Assembly (NCBI GenBank): GCA_016302985.1
Contig: JAEDMN010000075.1
Location: 1-13,339, forward strand
Reading direction: 5' to 3'
Length of the DNA stretch: 13,339 nt
Source: Kiritimatiellia bacterium
Lineage (GTDB): Bacteria; Verrucomicrobiota; Kiritimatiellia; RFP12; UBA1067
The first letter of the stretch is position 1; every line of letters begins with the position of its first letter. The notes beneath the pieces are model-generated. The model made no database searches. It saw only the letters and a program-made list of their open reading frames with translations, and was not told the origin of the DNA. Below, in pieces: positions 1-7,328 of this stretch. The translations under genes were made by a program, and so were the position numbers.

Positions 1-1523
1 CCGCGCGGGTCGCGCACGCCGTAGTCGGCCTTCACGCCCGTCTCGCTCACGATGATCGGCCGGTCGTCCCTGAACTTGTCGCGGAAGTACTTCACGATCG
101 CCTCGTGGCGGCCGCGGATGTTCGCGCGCATCTCCTCGGGCGACCCGGTCTCCATCTCGTCGGAATACCAGCAGGGGTAGGTGTTGTAGGCGATGATGTC
201 CGTCTTCGCGTGCGAGATGCACGTGTTCGTGCGGTGGCAGGCGAACGTGACGAGATGGCCGGTATCCTCCGCGCGGATGACGTCGATCAGGCGCTCGACG
301 AGGCTCTTGCACGCGGGCAGCTCGGAATCGGGCTCGTTCAGGAACGCGCTGACGATCACGCAGGGGTGGTTGATCGAATTGCGCACCATGAGCCGCGTCT
401 CCTCCTCCTGGAGCGCACGGAACTCGGGGTCGGCGAGCTGCTGCTTCCGGTTGCCCCAGCCCAGGGACTCCTCCCACACCAGCACGCCCAGCTCGTCGCA
501 GAGGTCGAGGAACTGCGCGCACTGCGCGTAGTGGCTGCCGCGGATGAAGTTGCCGCCCAGGTCCTTGAGGTTCCGCACGTCCTCGTACATCAGCTGCACC
601 GGCGTCGTCGCGCCGAATTCGTAGTGCGACTCGTGGCGGTTGACGCCCTTGAGGTAGACGGGCTTGCCGTTGAGCGTGATCCGGCCGTTCGCGGTGCCGA
701 CCTGGCGGATGCCGAAGCGGACGGAGACGGCGGGGCGGGACGCCCCGTCTACGCACGTAACCGGGGCGTCCCGCCCCGGTGTCACGCTCACCGTGTGGAG
801 GTTCGGCGTCTCGGGCGTCCACAGCTTGAAGGCCGGGACGTTCAGCACGGCGCGGCGGTTCCTGAAGGCGACGGGCGTCGCGGGGCCGCCGTCGAACGCG
901 ACGTCGGCCGTGAAGTCCGCCGGGGCGCCCGCGCCCGCGAACTGGGCCTCGAGCTCGACGCGCCCGGTCGCGTAGTCGCGCGTGCGGACGACGACGCGGC
1001 GCAGCTCGACGGGGGCGCGCTGCGTCTCGAGCCACACGCCGTGGTGGAACCCGCCGTGCGGGTAGAAGTCGTAGAAGTTCCAGAAGAGCTTCACCTTCGC
1101 GTTGTCCACGACCGAGTCGACCGCCGCGACGAGCTCGTGCTCACCCGCCTTGAGGGCGCCCGTCGCGAACTCGAACCGGCTCCACGGCAGCTTGCTGAAG
1201 CCGATTTCGCGCCCGTCGATCCAGTACTTCGAGCGGAGGCCGCAGCCGTCCACCACGAGGAACGCGTCCGCCACGTCGGCGGCCAGCGTGAAGCGCGTGC
1301 GGTAGAGGCCCGTCCCGCGCTGGTTGAACCAGTGGGACATCGCGTCCCAGCAGCCCGGCACGGTCATCTTCTCGTTCGCCTCGAAGGCGGACGTCCGCGC
1401 CACGTCCTCGAGCGACTTGTTCCGCTCGAACCGGAAGTCCCAGAGCCCGTTCAGGTCGACGCGCTCCAGCGCGAACAGCGCCCCCGCGGCCAGCACGGCC
1501 GCCAGCAGCAGCGCCTTCCTCAT
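1..1523 (-). CDS. Secreted glycoside hydrolase family 2 beta-glycosidase (C-terminus beyond window)
   Basis: Partial gene; 507 codons are visible and the 3' end lies beyond the left edge. Residues 1-18 (MRKALLLAAVLAAGALFA) form a signal peptide, so the enzyme is exported. A GH2 sugar-binding jelly roll follows (GLWDFRFERN near residue 25, WFNQRGTGLYR, WIDGREIGFSK), then an Ig-like domain ending in AVSVRFGIRQV, then the TIM barrel opening with LNGKPVYLKGVNRHE. The acid/base is E397 in FLNEPDSE and the nucleophile is E494 in IIVSETG, so both retaining-mechanism glutamates are present. The likely reaction is removal of terminal beta-linked galactose, glucuronate or mannose from polysaccharide; I cannot tell which sugar. 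The ATG follows an SD-like GAGGAAAGG 9 nt upstream. It starts 18 nt after the exonuclease stop, so the two are probably co-transcribed. Oddity: residues 249-264 (PGRDAPVTCVDGASRP) are encoded by a palindromic repeat inserted in frame. Confidence 0.93.
   Translation of the reverse strand, partial: MRKALLLAAVLAAGALFALERVDLNGLWDFRFERNKSLEDVARTSAFEANEKMTVPGCWDAMSHWFNQRGTGLYRTRFTLAADVADAFLVVDGCGLRSKYWIDGREIGFSKLPWSRFEFATGALKAGEHELVAAVDSVVDNAKVKLFWNFYDFYPHGGFHHGVWLETQRAPVELRRVVVRTRDYATGRVELEAQFAGAGAPADFTADVAFDGGPATPVAFRNRRAVLNVPAFKLWTPETPNLHTVSVTPGRDAPVTCVDGASRPAVSVRFGIRQVGTANGRITLNGKPVYLKGVNRHESHYEFGATTPVQLMYEDVRNLKDLGGNFIRGSHYAQCAQFLDLCDELGVLVWEESLGWGNRKQQLADPEFRALQEEETRLMVRNSINHPCVIVSAFLNEPDSELPACKSLVERLIDVIRAEDTGHLVTFACHRTNTCISHAKTDIIAYNTYPCWYSDEMETGSPEEMRANIRGRHEAIVKYFRDKFRDDRPIIVSETGVKADYGVRDPR
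731..778. repeat. Palindromic GC-rich repeat inserted in frame in the GH2 gene
   Basis: A perfect 17-bp inverted repeat: cggggcgggacgccccg at 731-747 and its reverse complement at 762-778. The 14-nt spacer itself contains tacg-ca-cgta (750-759), so only two bases on each side break a 48-bp palindrome. Each arm is also self-complementary (ggggcg...cgcccc). It falls between the Ig-like domain and the barrel of the GH2 enzyme, where family members usually have a short variable loop, and it keeps the frame open. The form fits a dispersed REP-like or miniature palindromic element. A one-base-shorter relative of its core lies at 13204-13216. Confidence 0.8.
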
Positions 1524-1541
1524 CGCCGGCCCCCTTTCCTC

Positions 1542-2336
1542 TCAGTTCCCCTTCGGCGGAAGCGGCAGCACGCCGCGCTCCAGCAGGTCGTTCACGATCA
1601 TGCGCGCGTCGGTCTCGAAGTTGCCCTTCACGAACCACTTCAGCCAGTTCTTCTCCGTCGCGAAGAGGACCTTGAGCTTCTGGCCCTTCTTCTGCCCGAA
1701 GTTGACGCAGAGCTCGCCGTTGATCCAGCGCAACAGCCCCTTCCGGTCGGCGTTCATCGGGTCGCGCGGCACGAGGTACTCGTCCATCTCCGCGGTCGTC
1801 TTCGGCAGGTCGGGGTACTTCGCCAGCTGGGCCTTCAGCACGTCGAGCGTCGCGCGCGTGTCCGCCTCGGCGCCATGCGCGCCCGCGTGGTCGCGGCCGC
1901 AGTAGAAGCGGACCGCCGCCGTCAGGTCGCGGGGCTCCATCCTGTGGTAGATGCGCTGCACGTCCACGTGCCGGCGGTCGCCGGCCCCGAAGTTGCGGCC
2001 CGCGCGCGCAAACTCCTCCTCGAGGCAGGGGATGTCGAAGCGGTCGGCGTTGAAGCCCGACAGGTCGCAGCCGCGGAAGAACGCCTCGATCTCGTCCACG
2101 GCGTCCGCGAACTTCGGGCAGTCCTTCACGATGTCGTCCGTGATGCCGTGGATCTGCGTTGTCTCCGGGGGGATCGGCACGCCGGGGTTCAGCAGCCAGC
2201 ACTTCTCCGTCTCCGTCCCGTCCGGGTCGACGCGGATCGCCGCGAGTTCGATGATGCGGTCCTGCCGCGCGTTGACGCCCGTCGACTCGATGTCGAAGAC
2301 GACGAGGGGGCGGTCCAGTTTCAGTTGAAGATTCAT
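1542..2336 (-). CDS. DEDDh 3'-5' exonuclease, DnaQ-like, with ExoX-type C-terminal domain
   Basis: A 264-residue protein. All five DEDDh residues are visible: D15 and E17 in VFDIESTG (Exo I), D98 in SGFNADRFDIP (Exo II), and H154 with D159 in GAHGAEADTRATLDVL (Exo III, H-x4-D). HGITDDIV at 63-70 is also typical. Residues about 197-255 (LLRWINGELCVNFGQKKGQK, then WLKWFVKGNF) resemble the small C-terminal domain of ExoX-like exonucleases. The expected role is two-metal-ion removal of 3' nucleotides from DNA (or RNA) in repair or turnover, in the cytoplasm. It is unlikely to be the Pol III proofreading subunit, because that lacks this tail. The ATG at 2336 follows GGAAGG with a 6-nt spacer. A frame open to 3206 exists but runs antisense-like through the upstream gene, so this start is preferred. 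GH2 follows after 18 nt. Confidence 0.92.
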   Translation of the reverse strand: MNLQLKLDRPLVVFDIESTGVNARQDRIIELAAIRVDPDGTETEKCWLLNPGVPIPPETTQIHGITDDIVKDCPKFADAVDEIEAFFRGCDLSGFNADRFDIPCLEEEFARAGRNFGAGDRRHVDVQRIYHRMEPRDLTAAVRFYCGRDHAGAHGAEADTRATLDVLKAQLAKYPDLPKTTAEMDEYLVPRDPMNADRKGLLRWINGELCVNFGQKKGQKLKVLFATEKNWLKWFVKGNFETDARMIVNDLLERGVLPLPPKGN

Positions 2337-2342
2337 GTCGTG

Positions 2343-2389
2343 CCTTCCGGGGATTCGTTCACTGGACAGTATACCAAATCCCCGGAAGG
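2343..2389 (-). promoter_or_regulatory. Promoter nested inside an 11-bp inverted repeat, upstream of the exonuclease
   Basis: The 53-nt gap between the 366-aa gene and the exonuclease holds ccttccgggga (2343-2353) and its perfect reverse complement tccccggaagg (2379-2389), separated by 25 nt. The hairpin begins directly after the upstream stop codon. The loop carries, on the minus strand, TGGTATACT: an extended -10 with TATACT at 2373-2368. I see no good -35, as is common with a TGn extension. Initiation would fall near 2361, leaving about 25 nt of leader. The downstream arm contains GGAAGG, the best ribosome binding site for the exonuclease. Transcripts reading through from upstream could pair that site into the stem, whereas transcripts from the loop promoter could not. 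Confidence 0.55.
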
Positions 2390-3490
2390 TCAGGGCTGCG
2401 GGTTCCTGATCTCGCGCCAGTAGAGTGCGCGGCAGTCGGCCTCCACGGATACCAGCTGGCCCGCCGCGGCGTTCCATTCGAGGAGTTCCTCCTGGTTCCA
2501 TTCGAGGTTGCGGTCGAGGGGCTTCGGGTTCAGGTAGTACTGGAGGCGCACCTGCCCCATCGGCATGTAGCCGTCGGGGGACGCCGGGCTGTTGGCGCCC
2601 TCGATCCGGATGCCGCCGTAGATCTTCCCGTAGCAGCCTCCGACCAGGCGCCCCTGCGCGTCGCGCCGCGTGCGGATGCGGAAGCAGTAGTCGCCGGCGG
2701 GCGCCACCTCCTTCAGCTCGCCCTCTTCGGGCTTCCGCTTCTCGAACGCGAGCATCGGCGCATACCCCTCCTCCGGCGCCGCCCGGATGAGCGGCACGGA
2801 CCCCGGAGCCGTCTTCATCGCCACGATGCCGTTCCCTTCGCCCTGGAACCGCATCTCCGCGGTCGCGCGCCAGCCCCTCTTGCCGGTGCGCTCCACGGGT
2901 CCGCGCGTGAACACGACGTCCGCCACCTCCCCGCGTCCCTCGGGCGGCAGCCAGTCGCCGCGGACGAAGTCGTAGGCCACCCGCCCCCCGCCCGCGGCGA
3001 AGTCGTCGTGCCGGGCCGGGCTCCAGGCGATGTCCTTCCCCACGGCCTTCAGCGCCAGCGGAACCGGACGTCCCACGCGCGCGACGAGCACGGTCGTGAC
3101 GATCCCGGACGGCTGCCACCGCCCGAAGATGTCCTTCCCCGTGAACGGCACCTGGGGGACGAACCGCGGCTTGTAGTAGCCGCTGGGCACGTCCTCCACG
3201 ATCCATTCGACCTCGCCCGCATTGGTCCGCCCGACCGCACGGCAGCGTCCGTCCCGGTCCGGCTGGACCTTCTGGACCTCCGGCGCCGCCTCACCCTTCC
3301 ATATCCCGAAGCCGTTCAGCCGGTAGAACCGCGCCTCCAGCTTCACGCCCACGAGCGGGGTGCGCGTCGTTTCGTCGAGGACGAGCGCCCTGAGGTCCAC
3401 GCGGTCCGCGCGGCACGGCAGCGCAGCCGCGCACAGGAGGGCGCAGACCAGGCTCCTTCCGATGTTCTTCATGTTCTTCATGTTCATCAT
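2390..3490 (-). CDS. Exported hypothetical protein, 366 aa
   Basis: I do not recognise a named family. The protein begins with a signal peptide of about 28 residues (basic start, then SLVCALLCAAALPCRA, cleavage after ADR or just before). Residues about 30-110 (VDLRALVLDETTRTPLVGVK ... VEDVPSGYYKP) look like a carboxypeptidase-regulatory-like or transthyretin-type beta-sandwich, a common binding or spacer fold in secreted proteins. The remainder is rich in beta-strand-like and aromatic segments (GDYCFRIRTR, QVRLQYYLNPKP) and ends in CRALYWREIRNPQP. No catalytic motif, membrane anchor or sorting signal is visible. The ATG at 3490 follows AAGGAG with a 5-nt spacer; a second ATG follows at once. 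It lies 16 nt after the stop of the large hydrolase gene, so it is probably in the same transcript and may act with it. I infer no function. Confidence 0.8.
   Translation of the reverse strand: MMNMKNMKNIGRSLVCALLCAAALPCRADRVDLRALVLDETTRTPLVGVKLEARFYRLNGFGIWKGEAAPEVQKVQPDRDGRCRAVGRTNAGEVEWIVEDVPSGYYKPRFVPQVPFTGKDIFGRWQPSGIVTTVLVARVGRPVPLALKAVGKDIAWSPARHDDFAAGGGRVAYDFVRGDWLPPEGRGEVADVVFTRGPVERTGKRGWRATAEMRFQGEGNGIVAMKTAPGSVPLIRAAPEEGYAPMLAFEKRKPEEGELKEVAPAGDYCFRIRTRRDAQGRLVGGCYGKIYGGIRIEGANSPASPDGYMPMGQVRLQYYLNPKPLDRNLEWNQEELLEWNAAAGQLVSVEADCRALYWREIRNPQP
3462..3488 (-). repeat. Three tandem 9-bp units at the start of the 366-aa gene
   Basis: atgttcttc occurs at 3462-3470 and 3471-3479, followed by atgttcatc at 3480-3488. 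On the coding strand this gives the repeated N-M-K at the protein start (MNMKNMKNI). Each unit supplies an extra in-frame ATG. A 9-bp slip would not shift the frame but would change the signal-peptide N-region and the spacing of possible starts from the ribosome binding site. Confidence 0.7.
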
Positions 3491-3506
3491 TGCATCTCCT
3501 TGGGGA

Positions 3507-6500
3507 TCAGTATCCGTTTACGATTCTATCAAACAATGGGTAGATGTAGAAATAGGCGACGTTCTTCAGATCGGAATGGAGCCAGGTGCGTGCGTACCGT
3601 CCCGACCGCTCGGACGGCCACTGGCCGCTCATGTTGTTCAGCGTGTCCAGCTGCAGGTTTCCGCACGCCGACTCCTTCCACGCCAGCGCGTTCCCGCCCA
3701 TCGCCCAGCTCTCAGCCGGAACCGCGTCCGCGAGGAACTTCGCCCGCAGGAGCGCGGCCTCGTCCGCGTCGGCGAATTCGAAGCGGTTGGTCGCGTGCAT
3801 CCGCTCGGTCTCGGTTCTGAACGGCGTGAAGAGGGGGTGCACGATCACCTCCTCGGGCTTCAGTTCGGACACCTTCTTCATGAACCAGAGCAGGTAGTAC
3901 CGCGGGTCGAGCGCATAGTGCGTGTTGACGCCCCAGCCGCCCTCGCAGGCGATCTGGCTGTACCCCACCGTCGCGCCGTTGATCACGTGCAGGGCGGTGG
4001 TGCCCTTGACCTTCTCCTGGAGCTTCCACACGGGGTCGAGGATCAGCCCGCCCTTGTTCCCCACGACGTTCTCCGTGGCGGAATAGCAGTTCACGACGTC
4101 GCGGAGCCCCCTGAACCGCCCCCGCCATGTCAGGGACGCGCGGAAGTCGTCCGCGGGGAAGAGTCCATGCCAGCCGGCCGCGCGATAGCTCTTCGGGACG
4201 TTCCCCCAGTCGTAGGCGATCATCTCGTCGGCCTGGGCCTCCTCGTTGTAGGCCTCCTGCGCGACCGCCGCGTTGAGCATGTAGTACCGCACGTAGCCGA
4301 GCCCGTGGTCGGCCGCGGCCGCGGAGACCAGCATGTTCCCCAGCGAATGCGCGAGGAACACCTTCTGCCCTCCCAGCGCGTTGGCCCGCTCCGCCAGCGC
4401 GCGGGCCGACTGGAACGCGTGCAGGACGTTGACGTAGTAGTTCGGGCAGAGGGTCTCGACGGGCAGGTTCTCGGCGAGACCCGCCCCGAACTGGCTGTCG
4501 TCCCCGAACCAGTCGACGACGGTGAAGCGCGACTCGAGGCCCGACTGCCACAGCCGCTTGAACACCTCGGCGCCCGTCGCGCGCGCCTCCTCCACGTTGA
4601 TGTTGAACCCGTGCACGAAGACGAAGTGGCGGTCGTCGCAGGTCGCGTCCGGACGGTGCGGGGGATCCCCGAGGCGCGACCCGGCCCCGGGCCCGCCGCC
4701 GCAGACGTCGCGCAGGCAGAGCCACCGGTACATCTTCTCGACGTCGTCGATCTCCAGCTTCGCCGTCGCCGAGAGGTCGTCCGCGTTCGCGCCCCATCCG
4801 CACCGGATCGACAGCCCCCGTCCCTTCTCGCGGCCCTCGAGCAGGACGAGCCCGCCGCCCGCCTCCTCCATCTGCTCCAGAAACTTCCTGGGCGGCGACG
4901 TCCATTCCTTCAGCGACCACGTGTCCGCCCTGCACGCCGCCAGGTCCAGATTTTCCCCGAACAGGGCCGCGTCCCGGAGCTGGAACCCGTCGGCGTCCCA
5001 TCGCGCCGCACGCGACCACACCGCGTTGACCGGCCCCTTCAGCTGCCAGAACAGGCCGCGCCGCAGGGCCTGCGGACAGCTCGGCGGGAAGACCCTGTCC
5101 GCGTCGATCCACGCCGACGTGAAGTCCACCAGGTCCCGCCGCCCGCCCACCTTGCCGTCCCTGGCGTTGTCGCCCGTGCCCGGCCGGTCGGAGAGGTACG
5201 CCGTGTCGGGGCAGACGTCCCCCGAATCCGCGTCGTCGTTGATCCAGAAGCGGAAGACCGGATCCTCCTTCCGCGCGCGGTCGACCTCGTCGTCGTCGAT
5301 CCGCCCGTCGTGGTCGTAGTCGAAGGCCACGCAGGGGTCGTCGAGCACGTACAGCATGGCGGCGAGCCTCTGCGCGATGTTCCGGCCCGTGCGCCGGTTC
5401 GTGCACGTGTGCCGGGTCGCGAGCCCCTGCGCGTTGTCCAGGATCCACCCCTTCCCGCGGATCACCGCGTGCAGCTGGTTCCGGCTCGCCGAACCCGTGC
5501 GGACGCTGTAGGTCCCGCGTCCCGGCAGGCCGTCGAGATGCAGTGCCCAGCAGTACCACGGCGCGTCTTCGCCGTCCTCGTGCCCCCTGCAGTTGAGCCA
5601 CTTCATCGACAGGCGGTACGCGTTGCCCTTCCACAGTCCCAGCTTCGCGCGGCCGGTGGCGTTCGGACGCGTCATCGCGAGCCGCAGGGTCCGGAAGTCC
5701 TCCGGCCCCTCCCCGGCCACCGTCAGCTCCCAGGCCGCGTAATCGCCCCCGACGTCGAATTGAATCCAGCGGATGCGGTCCGGCGCCACTGCGCCCCCGC
5801 CGTCCCGCGCGTCGGCCGGATCGCCGCCCTTGTCGAACTCCTCGCCGTCGCATGCACCGTCGCCATCGGTGTCCGGTTCATTCGGATTGGAGCCGCAGGC
5901 GTATTCGTCCGCATTGCAGAGCCCGTCCCCGTCCGGGTCCTCCTCCGCGTCCGACGGGTCGGTCGGATCCAGCCCGTGCTCCCACTCCCATCCGTCCAAC
6001 ATCCCGTCGGCGTCCGTGTCCGGATTCGCCGGATCAACGCCGATCTCCACCTCGTCCCCGTCGCGAAGTCCGTCGCCGTCCGAATCCGAATCGGCGGGAT
6101 CCGTGCCGTGGCCGAAGTACATCCGCAGTTCCAGTCCGTCCCGGACGCGGCCCTCCTGCCGGTCGCAGAAGGACGCGCACGGGCGCCCGTGGAACATCTG
6201 GAAGCCGATGCGCGCCAGGCGCCCGTCCATGTCCGCGCCCGCCACACCGCGGTAGCGGACGTACGCCCGGTCCGGCACCGCGAGCGGAACCGCGACCTGG
6301 AAGGAGAGCCCCGTCCCGTCGTCCTGGCCCCGCGCGTCGACGTACTCGACGAGCAGGTACTCCCGCCCCCCGTGCGTCGCGCGTCCCGCGCGGACCCGCG
6401 TGGAACCGTCCGCTTCGCGCAGCAGCGCGAAGGCCGTCCAGTACGGCGCGACCAGCAGCACGTCCGGCCGCTCGGCGGCGGACGCCAGCGGCCACGGCGG

Positions 6501-7328
6501 ATACGACCACCACGCCTCGGCCTCCGCCCGCGGGAACGCGAGCACGCCCTGGGCGTCCAGGACCATGTTCGTCACCGTCGCGTCCCCGATCCGGAGCGGG
6601 ACGGGGAGCGGCCAGGTCGCCCGGCCGTCCTCGAATTCCCCCGTCAGGTCGTCGCACGCGTCGAACGCGAGCCACGGCAGACCGTCTCCGGTCCGCACGC
6701 CGCCCGTCTCCACGATGTCCGGCAGGCCGTCCCCGTCCGCGTCCGCACGTTCATCGGCGGGAACCGCCGGCCCGTTCCCCGACTCCGGAAGCCCGAAGGC
6801 GAAGGCGGCCTTCACCTGGCCCCGGTTGACGAGCGCCAGATCGTCCGCCCCGTCCTCGGACCAGGGCGCGGCGACCGTCGCGCCGGAGGCGACGAGGTGA
6901 CGCCAGAACGGCGCCGCGGCCGTCTTCAGCTGGCCCAGGCAGACCGGCAGGTCGTCGCCCGACGCGGTGTATGCCGGCGGCTCCCCGACGGCCGCGCCCG
7001 GTTCCCGCGCCGCGAAGGCGCGGGCCGCCGCGCGGACCGCCGCCTTCACTTCGCCCTGCGTCGCCGCGGCCCAGTCCCCCGTTTCCGTGAAAGCGCCCAT
7101 CGGCAGGCCGGGCGCCGGCTCCAGCAGCTCGATCCCCTCCGCGAAGACGGCTTCGCCCGTCCCGCTCACGCCCTTCAGGAACATGCCGTCGGCGTCCACC
7201 GCCACCGCGGCCGCCACCGGATGCCGCGTGGCGATCCGCCCCGTGCCGAGCCGCTCCAGCCCCAGCGCGAACGCCGCGCCCGCAAACGCCGCAACGGCGG
7301 CCGCGATCCGTCCAACCCTACCGCGCAT
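3507..7328 (-). CDS. Large secreted protein: GQ[LV]K repeats, TSP3-like calcium repeats, EF-hand, C-terminal alpha/beta-hydrolase
   Basis: A 1273-residue protein with a signal peptide (MRGRVGRIAAAVAAFAGAAFA). Residues about 88-176 hold three spaced copies of a short motif: QGEVKAAVRAA, LGQLKTAAAPFW and NRGQVKAAFAF. An isolated DADGDGLPD lies near 195. A thrombospondin-type-3-like run at about 410-505 (DSDSDGDGLRDGDE, DPANPDTDADGMLDG, EEDPDGDGLCNADE, EPDTDGDGACDGEE) should bind calcium. A canonical EF-hand loop, DYDHDGRIDDDE, lies near 668. The hydrolase begins near H906 (FVFVHGFN, oxyanion-loop style). Its nucleophile is S995 in FLAHSLGN, where Ala replaces the first Gly of GxSxG. The acid and His are not certain; H in VNTHYAL is a candidate. 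The likely activity is an extracellular esterase, lipase or peptidase of unknown substrate. More than 20 cysteines suggest disulfides. The gene overlaps the LamG gene by 11 bp, which suggests translational coupling, since only a weak AAGG-like site precedes its ATG. Confidence 0.88.
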   Translation of the reverse strand: MRGRVGRIAAAVAAFAGAAFALGLERLGTGRIATRHPVAAAVAVDADGMFLKGVSGTGEAVFAEGIELLEPAPGLPMGAFTETGDWAAATQGEVKAAVRAAARAFAAREPGAAVGEPPAYTASGDDLPVCLGQLKTAAAPFWRHLVASGATVAAPWSEDGADDLALVNRGQVKAAFAFGLPESGNGPAVPADERADADGDGLPDIVETGGVRTGDGLPWLAFDACDDLTGEFEDGRATWPLPVPLRIGDATVTNMVLDAQGVLAFPRAEAEAWWSYPPWPLASAAERPDVLLVAPYWTAFALLREADGSTRVRAGRATHGGREYLLVEYVDARGQDDGTGLSFQVAVPLAVPDRAYVRYRGVAGADMDGRLARIGFQMFHGRPCASFCDRQEGRVRDGLELRMYFGHGTDPADSDSDGDGLRDGDEVEIGVDPANPDTDADGMLDGWEWEHGLDPTDPSDAEEDPDGDGLCNADEYACGSNPNEPDTDGDGACDGEEFDKGGDPADARDGGGAVAPDRIRWIQFDVGGDYAAWELTVAGEGPEDFRTLRLAMTRPNATGRAKLGLWKGNAYRLSMKWLNCRGHEDGEDAPWYCWALHLDGLPGRGTYSVRTGSASRNQLHAVIRGKGWILDNAQGLATRHTCTNRRTGRNIAQRLAAMLYVLDDPCVAFDYDHDGRIDDDEVDRARKEDPVFRFWINDDADSGDVCPDTAYLSDRPGTGDNARDGKVGGRRDLVDFTSAWIDADRVFPPSCPQALRRGLFWQLKGPVNAVWSRAARWDADGFQLRDAALFGENLDLAACRADTWSLKEWTSPPRKFLEQMEEAGGGLVLLEGREKGRGLSIRCGWGANADDLSATAKLEIDDVEKMYRWLCLRDVCGGGPGAGSRLGDPPHRPDATCDDRHFVFVHGFNINVEEARATGAEVFKRLWQSGLESRFTVVDWFGDDSQFGAGLAENLPVETLCPNYYVNVLHAFQSARALAERANALGGQKVFLAHSLGNMLVSAAAADHGLGYVRYYMLNAAVAQEAYNEEAQADEMIAYDWGNVPKSYRAAGWHGLFPADDFRASLTWRGRFRGLRDVVNCYSATENVVGNKGGLILDPVWKLQEKVKGTTALHVINGATVGYSQIACEGGWGVNTHYALDPRYYLLWFMKKVSELKPEEVIVHPLFTPFRTETERMHATNRFEFADADEAALLRAKFLADAVPAESWAMGGNALAWKESACGNLQLDTLNNMSGQWPSERSGRYARTWLHSDLKNVAYFYIYPLFDRIVNGY

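Noticed and set aside
2337..3206. Upstream extension of the exonuclease frame
   Set aside because: It overlaps the 366-aa gene in another frame and lacks homologous-looking sequence. The DEDDh domain starts right after the ATG at 2336.
3712..5853. 713-codon minus-strand frame inside the hydrolase gene
   Set aside because: Arg/Gly-rich shadow frame. The 1273-aa frame carries the calcium repeats, EF-hand and hydrolase motifs.
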